Assembly (NCBI GenBank): GCA_946886255.1
Contig: CAMPIG010000272.1
Span: 1-6,688 of the forward strand
Direction of reading: 5' to 3'
DNA from: an uncultured Cellvibrio sp.
GTDB taxonomy: Bacteria > Pseudomonadota > Gammaproteobacteria > Pseudomonadales > Cellvibrionaceae
Length of the DNA stretch: 6,688 bases
Numbering within the stretch: the stretch's first letter is position 1; each line of letters opens with the position of its first letter. The position numbers and the translations under genes are program-made. Shown here piece by piece: positions 1 to 6,439 of this stretch. Under the pieces are notes generated by a model that was not told where the DNA came from, ran no database searches, and was given only the letters and a program-made list of their open reading frames with translations.

Positions 1-17
1 TCCCGGCGATCACACTT

Positions 18-1817
18 ATGCGTGGCATGCACAGTGACCCTTCTCCAGCGGCAGAAAACATTCCCCTCACCCGCGCGTCCCTGAAACAAACCCTCGGTTA
101 TCTCTGGCCATACCTGTGGGATTTCAAAGGTCGGGTACTGCTCGCGGTATTCGCGTTGATTGCCGCCAAGGGTGCAACGCTGCTGATGCCCTGGGCATTG
201 AAACACATCATTGATGGGGTGGATCGCAGCTTGCAGCCTGAGCTGGTTTTGCCGCTCGCCTTTATTCTGTTCTACGGGGCCTTGCGCTTTGGCAGCGTAT
301 TTTTTGGCGAGCTGCGCGATGCACTGTTCAGCCGTGTCACCGAGCACGCCATGCGACGGATCGGCCTGCGCGTATTCCGTCACTTGCATCACCTGGAATT
401 ATCTTTTCACCTTGACCGTGCTACCGGCGGGATCAGTCGCGACATTGAACGCGGTACCAACGGCATCAGTTTTTTAATGCGCTTTTTGATGTTCAACATC
501 GTGCCGACCCTGTTTGAAATATTAATGGTGGCGGTCATCTTTGCGCTGGCGTTCTCGATATGGTACGCGGTGATTACTGTGATTGCGGTGGTCATTTATA
601 TTTTCTTCACGGTACTCACCACCGAGTGGCGCAACCGCTTTGTGCGTGAAGCCAACCAGGCGGATTCATCCACCAACACCCGTGCGATCGACAGTTTGCT
701 GAATTATGAAACGGTAAAATATTTTAATAACGAAGAATTTGAAGCGCGTACCTACGATGACTTTCTGGCGAAGTGGGAATCAGCCAAATTAAAAAACCGG
801 ATGTCCTTATTGGCATTGAATTCCGGACAAGCCTTGATCATTGCGTTGGCGATAACAGTAATGATGTGGATGGCAGCAGTCAACGTACTGGATCAGCAAA
901 TGACCCTGGGTGATCTCGCCATGGTCAATGCCTACATGATCCAGCTATTTATCCCGCTAAATTTTCTTGGCTTCGTGTACCGCGAAATTCGCCGCGCACT
1001 GACCGACCTGGAAAATATGCTCGGCTTGTTAAAACGCAACGCAAAGATTGTCGATGCACCCGATGCGCAAACCTTGCAGATATCCCAGGGTGATATTCAC
1101 TGGTCCGGGGTGAATTTTGCCTATCATCACGAGCGCCCCATCCTGCGCGATTTTAATCTACACATTCCGGCCGGCGCACGCGTGGCTATTGTGGGGGCGT
1201 CCGGTGCCGGCAAGAGTACGATCGCGCGTTTACTGTATCGCTTCTACGACATCGACAGCGGCAGCATTACCATTGATGGTCAGGACCTTCGCCAGGTAAC
1301 CCTCGACAGCTTGCGCCGCGCCATCGCGGTCGTGCCGCAAGATACGGTGCTGTTCAATACCAGTATTCGCGACAATATTGCCTACGGCAATCCAGCCGCA
1401 GACGATGCGCAGATTGATCGCGCCATTCGCATGGCGCATTTGAAAAACTTTATCGACAGTTTGCCTCAAGGAGATAAAACTATCGTCGGCGAGCGCGGCT
1501 TGAAAGTCAGCGGCGGTGAGAAACAGCGTATCGCTATTGCGCGGGTGCTATTAAAAGGGGCTCCGATCTTGCTGTTTGATGAAGCAACCTCCGCGCTGGA
1601 TTCCAATGCCGAAACCGCTATCCTTGAGGCCATGCGTGAAGTCGCTACGGGCCACACCAGCATCGTGATCGCCCACCGTCTCTCAACCGTTGTCGACGCA
1701 GACAAGATTGTGGTGTTGGACCAGGGCCAGGTCGTGGAGCAGGGCTCACACAACGAACTCCTGCAACGGCAAGGCCGTTACGCACAACTCTGGGCGTTGC
1801 AACAACAGGAAGATTAG
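18..1817 (+). CDS. Atm1/HMT1-type ABC exporter, fused permease and ATPase (half-transporter)
   Basis: Inner-membrane half-transporter expected to work as a homodimer. Residues about 38-325 form the six-helix membrane domain and about 355-590 the ATPase domain. Visible ATPase motifs: A-loop Tyr369, Walker A GASGAGKST (393-401), Q-loop Gln441, signature VSGGEKQ (497-503), Walker B ILLFDE ending at Glu522, D-loop SALD (525-528) and H-loop His553, so it should hydrolyse ATP. Family-specific stretches are NYETVKYFNNE (229-239), NSGQ (268-271) and NFLGFVYREIR (315-325), which are typical of Atm1/ABCB7/HMT1 proteins that export glutathione-linked or sulfur compounds and help heavy-metal tolerance; the NSGQ region lies in the glutathione-binding cavity in this family. 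The substrate here is inferred only. The 599-residue length is normal. The start is uncertain: ATG at 18 and 27 are both possible, no clear Shine-Dalgarno is seen, and the frame is open to the window edge. It appears monocistronic at its 3' side. Confidence 0.93.
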   Translation: MRGMHSDPSPAAENIPLTRASLKQTLGYLWPYLWDFKGRVLLAVFALIAAKGATLLMPWALKHIIDGVDRSLQPELVLPLAFILFYGALRFGSVFFGELRDALFSRVTEHAMRRIGLRVFRHLHHLELSFHLDRATGGISRDIERGTNGISFLMRFLMFNIVPTLFEILMVAVIFALAFSIWYAVITVIAVVIYIFFTVLTTEWRNRFVREANQADSSTNTRAIDSLLNYETVKYFNNEEFEARTYDDFLAKWESAKLKNRMSLLALNSGQALIIALAITVMMWMAAVNVLDQQMTLGDLAMVNAYMIQLFIPLNFLGFVYREIRRALTDLENMLGLLKRNAKIVDAPDAQTLQISQGDIHWSGVNFAYHHERPILRDFNLHIPAGARVAIVGASGAGKSTIARLLYRFYDIDSGSITIDGQDLRQVTLDSLRRAIAVVPQDTVLFNTSIRDNIAYGNPAADDAQIDRAIRMAHLKNFIDSLPQGDKTIVGERGLKVSGGEKQRIAIARVLLKGAPILLFDEATSALDSNAETAILEAMREVATGHTSIVIAHRLSTVVDADKIVVLDQGQVVEQGSHNELLQRQGRYAQLWALQQQED

Positions 1818-1844
1818 AGAACCAAATTCGTGCGCCTTTTGTCG

Positions 1845-1870
1845 TGGGTGCACCAACTTGTTTGCACCCA
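1845..1870. repeat. Perfect 8-bp inverted repeat downstream of the ABC gene
   Basis: TGGGTGCA (1845-1852) and TGCACCCA (1863-1870) are exact reverse complements separated by 10 bases, starting 27 bases after the ABC exporter stop codon. It could form a transcript hairpin that ends or stabilises the ABC message, but no T-run follows on either strand, so a standard Rho-independent terminator is not supported. The left arm also contains the palindrome GGTGCACC, which would fit a dimeric regulator site. Confidence 0.5.
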
Positions 1871-1921
1871 ACTGAGACACTCGTCAAAAAACTCTGCTCT
1901 TTTAAAACGATATGTCGTGAA

Positions 1922-1960
1922 AATGCACAAGCGTGCAGCTTTTTTGCGCAATTGTGCATT
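1922..1960. repeat. Perfect 9-bp inverted repeat upstream of the kinase operon
   Basis: AATGCACAA (1922-1930) and TTGTGCATT (1952-1960) are exact reverse complements, 21 bases apart. The pairing can continue with GCG (1931-1933) against CGC (1947-1949) past a two-base bulge, leaving a T-rich loop. The right arm ends on the first base of a candidate -24/-12 element and 49 bases before the kinase start. It may be an operator or a hairpin; the position favours a role in control of the kinase operon. A regulator identity cannot be read from the sequence. Confidence 0.45.
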
Positions 1961-1975
1961 GGCATAAGTTTCGCA
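1960..1975 (+). promoter_or_regulatory. Candidate sigma-54 type -24/-12 promoter for the kinase operon
   Basis: TGGCATAAGTTTCGCA matches the sigma-54 pattern TGGCACG-N4-TTGCA at nine of twelve defined positions, including the nearly invariant GG and GC at the correct spacing. The expected start of transcription would be near 1985-1987, giving a leader of about 23-25 bases before the ATG at 2010. The differences are C to T and G to A in the -24 half and T to C in the -12 half. Motility and chemotaxis genes are often RpoN-dependent in gammaproteobacteria, which makes this plausible, but a chance match cannot be excluded. Confidence 0.35.
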
Positions 1976-2009
1976 ATGGCCTTGCAATCAGTCCAGATGA
2001 GCGCAAGCC

Positions 2010-4133
2010 ATGTTCAAATTTGATTACGGAAAATACCGCGGCATTCTTGTTTCTGTTGCCCTCTTTTTATTACTCGATGCATCTGTTCTTTTATTAAATT
2101 TTTACATTTCGTTCGAAATTGCCGACGACGCCGTGGGCGTAAACCTTGCGGGGCGCCAGCGGATGTTATCGCAGCGCATGGCCAAAACGTTGTTTGTACT
2201 CGATAGCTTCCGCGACGATCCGGCGGTATTTCAGAAGGCGTTTGATGAACTGTTGTTAAGTGAATCGCTCTTTGATGAAACCCTTAATGCCTTTATTCGC
2301 GGTGGCAACGCGCGCGGCGCAGCACAAGAAGCCGTAACCTTGGATACGGTCAGCGATCCAAAAGGAATGTCGGCCTTGCGCGAAGCAGCGGTTCTCTGGG
2401 CTCCGTATCGCAGTGCGGTGCAAACGCTAATTCAGGATGTGCAACAGAATAATCCGATTGATGCATCCCTGGCGGTGGCAGTCACCATGGCACGCACGAA
2501 TAACCTCGCGCTGCTGGGCCACATGAATGATCTCACTATTGCACTGGAGCATCTCGCTGCGTCCAAGGCCACGCGCTTGCGCTGGATTCAAACCGTCGGC
2601 ATCAGCCTGGCGATTGTTAACTTCTTTTTTATCATGTTTCACTTTGTCCGCCAGTTGCGTGAAAGTGATGTCATTATCGAGCGGGCGCGCAAGGAAACCA
2701 CCGAAATTCTTGAAACGGTTAACGAAGGTTTATTTCTGATCGATAAAAACCTGCGTATCGGCGAGCAGCATTCCGCCAAATTAATTGAGGTTTTGGGTGA
2801 GCAGGAATTCGCCGGAAAGTCTTTTCAATCGCTGCTGGAAAATATTATCAGCGAAAAAGATGCGGAGACGGCGCGCGGTTTCATCGATTTGTTATTTGAT
2901 CCGAAGATTAAAGAAAAGCTGATTGGCGATCTCAACCCGCTTAATCTGGTGGAAGTAAATATCGCCCAGCCCAGCGGTGGATTTCTCACTAAATACGTGA
3001 AGTTTGATTTCGCCCGCGCCTATCAGGCCAATGTGATTTCCCACGTGCTCGTCACAATTCTGGATATCACTGAGCAGGTAAAACTGGAGAAGGCTCTGAG
3101 TGAAAGTCGCAAGCACAATGAACAACAATTAGAGATGCTGACCGGTTTGTTGCATACCCATCCGGCATTGTTAAATGAGTTTATTGCCGGTGCATACAAA
3201 TGCTACAACCGGGTTAACCATATCCTGAGTTTACCCGCAAAAAACACCGCATCCGTGCGCGAAAAAGCCAGCGGTATCTTCCGCGAAATCCATAATTTCA
3301 AAGGTGACGCGGCGGCGCTCAAGCTGGAATATTTTGAAAATGCGGCTCACGCCATTGAGGATGAACTGGAGCTGCTGCGCAATAAACCCGATTTGACCGG
3401 GAATGATTATCTGGGCCTGGCGGTGCAGTTGGAAAACCTGATTAGTTATACCCAGCAGGTGGAAATGTTGATCAATAAATTGGGCCAGTTTGCACTGGTC
3501 AACACCAACTCTGCAGCAACCTTAGACCCGCGTCATATTACCGGCAGTCGACAACATGACGGATGGGATCACCTGGCGTCTTTTGTACAGAGTATCGCGC
3601 AGCGCAATGGTAAAGATGTCAAATTGGTGACCAGCGGTTTACACGATGTGACACTTGGCTACGAAAATCAGCAACAGCTGAAAGAAATTTGTATTCAACT
3701 GCTGCGCAACGCGGTAGTGCATGGTATAGAAACGCCGCACGAGCGTGAGCTCAGCCAGAAATCACCGCAGGGTCGCATAGATTTGCGTTTGGCTAAAATC
3801 TCGGAGAACGAAATGGAGTTGACCGTTATGGATGATGGTCAGGGCCTGGATTACGCGGCGATTCGGGAAAAAGCTATCGCATCCGGTAAGTGGACCTTGG
3901 ATGAAATTGAATCCTGGGACAACAAAAAATTACTCAGCCTGATCTTTAACGAAGGCTTCAGTACCGCCAAAACGATCACCAAAGATGCCGGTCGCGGTGT
4001 GGGCATGGAAGCGGTGATGAGTCAGGTACTGGCCTTGCGCGGCAAGCTCAACATTTCCAGTCGGCGCGGGCGCCACTGCCGTTTTGTGATTACCCTGCCC
4101 CTGCTCGCTGTACAAAATGATATTGCTGCTTGA
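2010..4133 (+). CDS. Membrane CheA-like hybrid sensor kinase: PilJ-type sensor, PAS-like region, Hpt, CheA-type ATPase
   Basis: Predicted inner-membrane sensor kinase of 707 residues. TM1 is about 11-35 and TM2 about 193-213, enclosing a mostly helical periplasmic domain whose first helix carries NLAGRQRMLSQRMAK (45-59), the hallmark of the PilJ/NarX-like type IV pili chemotaxis sensor domain. Residues about 230-355 look like a PAS domain (EILETVNEGLFLID start, LDITEQ end), followed by a linker helix. A histidine-phosphotransfer-like region (about 380-495) has HNFKGDAAAL with candidate phospho-His428. The C-terminus (about 515-700) is a CheA-type ATPase: N-box LLRNAVVHGIE (564-574, Asn567), DDGQG (608-612), IFNEGFSTA (645-653) and GRGVGM (661-666). 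The CheY-binding P2 domain and CheW-like P5 domain of CheA are absent, and the Hpt is internal instead of N-terminal. An in-frame TGA at 1998-2000 rules out an earlier start; the Shine-Dalgarno is weak. First gene of an operon with a receiver and a CheX. Confidence 0.88.
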   Translation: MFKFDYGKYRGILVSVALFLLLDASVLLLNFYISFEIADDAVGVNLAGRQRMLSQRMAKTLFVLDSFRDDPAVFQKAFDELLLSESLFDETLNAFIRGGNARGAAQEAVTLDTVSDPKGMSALREAAVLWAPYRSAVQTLIQDVQQNNPIDASLAVAVTMARTNNLALLGHMNDLTIALEHLAASKATRLRWIQTVGISLAIVNFFFIMFHFVRQLRESDVIIERARKETTEILETVNEGLFLIDKNLRIGEQHSAKLIEVLGEQEFAGKSFQSLLENIISEKDAETARGFIDLLFDPKIKEKLIGDLNPLNLVEVNIAQPSGGFLTKYVKFDFARAYQANVISHVLVTILDITEQVKLEKALSESRKHNEQQLEMLTGLLHTHPALLNEFIAGAYKCYNRVNHILSLPAKNTASVREKASGIFREIHNFKGDAAALKLEYFENAAHAIEDELELLRNKPDLTGNDYLGLAVQLENLISYTQQVEMLINKLGQFALVNTNSAATLDPRHITGSRQHDGWDHLASFVQSIAQRNGKDVKLVTSGLHDVTLGYENQQQLKEICIQLLRNAVVHGIETPHERELSQKSPQGRIDLRLAKISENEMELTVMDDGQGLDYAAIREKAIASGKWTLDEIESWDNKKLLSLIFNEGFSTAKTITKDAGRGVGMEAVMSQVLALRGKLNISSRRGRHCRFVITLPLLAVQNDIAA

Positions 4134-4151
4134 TAACACCGTTGACGCAAC

Positions 4152-4156
4152 AGGAA
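4152..4156 (+). promoter_or_regulatory. Ribosome binding site that sets the receiver gene start
   Basis: AGGAA lies six bases before the ATG at 4163. This favours 4163 over the in-frame TTG at 4130, which overlaps the kinase stop codon and would add 11 residues (MITPLTQQEYK) ahead of the first receiver beta strand. Confidence 0.65.
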
Positions 4157-4162
4157 TACAAG

Positions 4163-4525
4163 ATGTTGTCACTGATGATTGTGGATGATTCCAATATTAT
4201 CCGCCGTAAAATAGAACGCTGTAATGACTCGGATCAATTTCATGTGGTGGCTTCGGCCGGCAATGGTGCAGAAGCTCTCGCGTTGTTTAGAAAAACCCGG
4301 CCGCAAGTGGTCACGATGGACTTGACCATGCCGGAGATGGACGGCATTGCCTGTATCCAACAATTGATTGCGCTGGATCCTGGTTTACGCATCCTGGTGA
4401 TATCGGCGCTATCCGACAAAGCGACAGGCATTGAGGCATTGAAAAAAGGTGCGCGCGGTTTTTTGTGTAAACCGTTCAGCGATCAGCAATTACTGGAAGC
4501 ACTGACTGAGTTGACCGAGGATTAA
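4163..4525 (+). CDS. Stand-alone CheY-like response regulator receiver
   Basis: Single-domain receiver of 120 residues with no DNA-binding or enzymatic output domain. All active-site positions are present: acidic pair Asp8-Asp9 (LMIVDDSN), phospho-acceptor Asp53 (VVTMDLTMPEMDG), Ser81 in place of the switch Thr, and Lys103 in CKPF; Phe100 sits at the position of the switch aromatic of CheY. It should take phosphate from the Hpt histidine of the kinase encoded 29 bases upstream and pass the signal by protein-protein contact. The downstream CheX-like gene begins directly after its stop codon, which fits a kinase-receiver-phosphatase circuit. The ATG at 4163 is preferred for its good ribosome binding site and normal receiver length; a TTG start at 4130 is the alternative. 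The target (flagellar motor, pili, enzyme or other kinase) cannot be told. Confidence 0.92.
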   Translation: MLSLMIVDDSNIIRRKIERCNDSDQFHVVASAGNGAEALALFRKTRPQVVTMDLTMPEMDGIACIQQLIALDPGLRILVISALSDKATGIEALKKGARGFLCKPFSDQQLLEALTELTED

Positions 4526-4975
4526 ATGTCAGAACAAACCTTACAAGTCTTTATTGATGGTGTGGTGCGCTTTTTTCAGCATACCAATGATCGGGATGTC
4601 AAAGTCGGTACGCCTTATCTGGTGGAAAACGAAAATCCGGCAGCTTATGACGTAACGGGGATTATCGGCATCTCAGGCCCCTATCGTGGTTGTGTATATT
4701 TCACAGCGCCGCGCATCCTGCTTAAACATCTGCTGCTCAGCATCGGCGAAAGGGAAACTACCAACGAGCATATCTTTGATCTTGTCGGTGAAGTAGCCAA
4801 TATTATTTCAGGCAATGCACGCAGCACATTTGGGCAGGAATTTATGATCTCTGTGCCGGTGATGATCGAAGGAGCGCCCAATCACATTCATTTGCCGGCA
4901 CAGCTGCGATCCTACGTTATTCCGGTTTACTGGAAATCCTATCACGCAGCGGTGGTAATCTGCTTGCAGCAGTAG
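4526..4975 (+). CDS. CheX-like chemotaxis phosphatase
   Basis: Cytoplasmic protein of 149 residues resembling CheX of the CheC/CheX/FliY family, which removes phosphate from CheY-type receivers. The central helix carries the family motif D-x3-E-x2-N as DLVGEVAN, with Asp85, and Glu89 and Asn92 as the predicted catalytic pair, followed by SGNARSTFG and a beta strand ending in ISVP (Pro111). The N-terminal half has the expected strand-rich pattern (VTGIIGISGPYRGCVYF, 43-59). Only one copy of the motif is present, as in CheX and unlike the duplicated CheC. The ATG follows the receiver's TAA with no gap, and GAGGA (4517-4521) inside the end of the receiver gene can serve as its ribosome binding site, so translation is probably coupled. 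Its likely substrate is the phosphorylated receiver encoded just upstream. Confidence 0.85.
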   Translation: MSEQTLQVFIDGVVRFFQHTNDRDVKVGTPYLVENENPAAYDVTGIIGISGPYRGCVYFTAPRILLKHLLLSIGERETTNEHIFDLVGEVANIISGNARSTFGQEFMISVPVMIEGAPNHIHLPAQLRSYVIPVYWKSYHAAVVICLQQ

Positions 4976-4985
4976 TGATCACGCG

Positions 4986-6257
4986 TCACTCAGTTGTCGT
5001 TGTTGTATCGGTAATTTTTGCGCCTATTTGTTGCAGATCGTATCCCGTGGGCGTCTGATGAATACGCAATCCAAATTCCGGAATTACAGCGAAAATATGA
5101 TCAAAGATATCTGCCTGAATACCCTCGTAAGCTACCCAGCTAATATCATTGGAAAAAGCATAAATTTCCATGGGGATACCATTGGGCCCGGATTCCAGTT
5201 GGCGCACCATCAAAGTCATATTTTCATGGTGAATTTTTTTATGCGCCCGTAAATAAGCCGTGAGGTAAGCGCGAAAGGTTCCCAGGTTGGTCAGCTTGCG
5301 ACCATTCACCGGTGATTCCGGATCGATATTATTTTCTTTATTGTACTCGGCAAGTTCGCGAACTTTATTTTCAATGTAATCTGTCAGCAACTGCGCGCGA
5401 CGCAAACGCATTAGCGCATCGTCATCGAGAAATTTAACACTGGTCGCATCGATATTCACCGCGCGTTTGATGCGCCGGCCACCCGCTTCAGTCATGCCGC
5501 GCCAGTTCTTAAATGAATCCGAGATTAGCGAGTAAGCCGGAATGGTGGTAATGGTTTTATCCCAATTGCGCACTTTAACGGTAGTCAGGCTAATATCAAT
5601 CACATCGCCATCGGCGCCGTACTTGGGCATCTCCAGCCAGTCACCTACCGAGAGCATGTCGTTGGCTGACAGTTGAATGCCCGCCACCAGACCCATAATC
5701 GGATCTTTAAATATCAACAACAAGACAGCAGTCATTGCACCGAGACTGCTGAACAATATCACCGGCGATTTACCGATTAATAAGGAGATAGCGAAGATAA
5801 TCGTGACCAGCGCACTGATCAATTTAATACTTTGAAAAATACCGCGCAGAGGAAAACGTCGACCGTAAGGTGTGGAGATAACAATATCTTCCAGCGTATC
5901 GAGCAACGCAAAGAGGGACAACAAGGCGTAAAGCAGTACCCACAAATGGGTTACGACTTCAATAACAGCGAGCGTGTCAGTATCGCTATCCAGCCAAATA
6001 CGCGCTTGGGTATAAACAATAAACCCTTGTAACGTCAGTGCGAGCCGACTGAATAATTTGTTTTGATAAAGCGCGCGCTGCCAGAGACGTTGTGACTGTG
6101 AGGCGCGATGGCTGATCACGCGAATCACGACCCGGTGCAGAATAAAATGAATAAGGAGCGAGGTTAACGCAATTATCCCGATGATAATCAGAAAATATGC
6201 CAATTCTGTATTTTGTAGCTCCAGAGTTTCCAGCCAGCCTATCAATTTATCTTTCAT
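4986..6257 (-). CDS. ybdG: YbdG-type MscS-family mechanosensitive channel
   Basis: Inner-membrane channel of the MscS superfamily, 423 residues (E. coli YbdG is about 415). Five membrane segments are visible at about 18-42, 68-88, 103-124, 140-161 and 165-195; the last carries the pore-lining stretch SSLGAMTAVLLLIF (170-183). The following cytoplasmic beta domain has GDWLEMPKYGADG (205-217), TTVKVRNWD (225-233) and SDSFKNW (246-252), nearly as in E. coli YbdG. The C-terminal part (TNLGTFRAYL at 323-332, MTLMVRQL at 347-354, IQADIFDHIFA at 380-390) also matches YbdG and is longer than in MscS. E. coli YbdG gives small-conductance (MscM-type) activity and contributes modestly to survival of osmotic downshock; the same role is inferred. 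The ATG at 6257 has AGAGG (minus strand, 6264-6268) six bases ahead. The protein ends in a short Thr-rich tail (TDTTTTTE). It converges on the CheX gene. Confidence 0.93.
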   Translation of the reverse strand: MKDKLIGWLETLELQNTELAYFLIIIGIIALTSLLIHFILHRVVIRVISHRASQSQRLWQRALYQNKLFSRLALTLQGFIVYTQARIWLDSDTDTLAVIEVVTHLWVLLYALLSLFALLDTLEDIVISTPYGRRFPLRGIFQSIKLISALVTIIFAISLLIGKSPVILFSSLGAMTAVLLLIFKDPIMGLVAGIQLSANDMLSVGDWLEMPKYGADGDVIDISLTTVKVRNWDKTITTIPAYSLISDSFKNWRGMTEAGGRRIKRAVNIDATSVKFLDDDALMRLRRAQLLTDYIENKVRELAEYNKENNIDPESPVNGRKLTNLGTFRAYLTAYLRAHKKIHHENMTLMVRQLESGPNGIPMEIYAFSNDISWVAYEGIQADIFDHIFAVIPEFGLRIHQTPTGYDLQQIGAKITDTTTTTE

Positions 6258-6439
6258 CGCACGCCTCTGTGTTCAATGTCCTGTTTGACATGCCTGTGTG
6301 AATGATTGCGGGACCGAGTAAAAACGTATCGGTCATAACAGTATTTTCACCAGGTATGCAGGGAAATCAAGGCTGGATGATACACAAAAAACGATCAGAC
6401 TTCAGGACGCTTGGCTACACACTGGACAGCTGCGTGAAA
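6258..6439. other. Non-coding spacer between ybdG and the MFS gene
   Basis: This 182-bp stretch should contain the ybdG promoter and the end of the MFS transcript, both on the minus strand. A ribosome binding site for ybdG is clear, but no convincing -35/-10 pair or hairpin plus T-run was found. A TTGACA at 6285-6290 points along the plus strand and has no matching -10 element at 16-18 bases. Two short inverted repeats are present (6276-6291, ATGTC/GACAT, and 6312-6334). Confidence 0.5.
6312..6334. repeat. 6-bp inverted repeat upstream of ybdG
   Basis: GACCGA (6312-6317) and TCGGTC (6329-6334) are exact reverse complements 11 bases apart, 55 bases upstream of the ybdG start codon. It could be an operator for ybdG or a weak hairpin at the end of the MFS message; there is no T-run on the exit side, so a terminator is not supported. 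A repeat this short can arise by chance. Confidence 0.3.

Noticed and set aside
1845..1870. Rho-independent terminator for the ABC gene
   Set aside because: The hairpin is perfect but lacks a T-run on either strand; kept only as an inverted repeat.
1645..1965. Minus-strand open frame of 106 codons across the ABC gene end and the intergenic region
   Set aside because: Most of it is antisense to the conserved ATPase domain, and the translation has low-complexity Pro/Arg-rich character typical of a shadow frame.
4130..4162. TTG start for the receiver gene overlapping the kinase stop codon
   Set aside because: A TTG start has no good ribosome binding site and would add 11 residues not expected in a receiver; the ATG at 4163 has AGGAA six bases ahead and gives a normal 120-residue receiver.
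4974..4990. Bidirectional terminator between CheX and ybdG
   Set aside because: Only a 5-bp stem with no T-run on either strand, and it overlaps both stop codons.
4989..5006. Repeat-like Thr codon run at the end of ybdG
   Set aside because: Five Thr codons use mixed ACA/ACG/ACT, so it is a low-complexity tail and not a true tandem repeat.
6285..6306. Sigma-70 promoter starting from TTGACA on the plus strand
   Set aside because: The nearest -10-like word (AATGAT, 6301-6306) is only 10 bases away, there is none at 16-18 bases, and no plus-strand gene follows.
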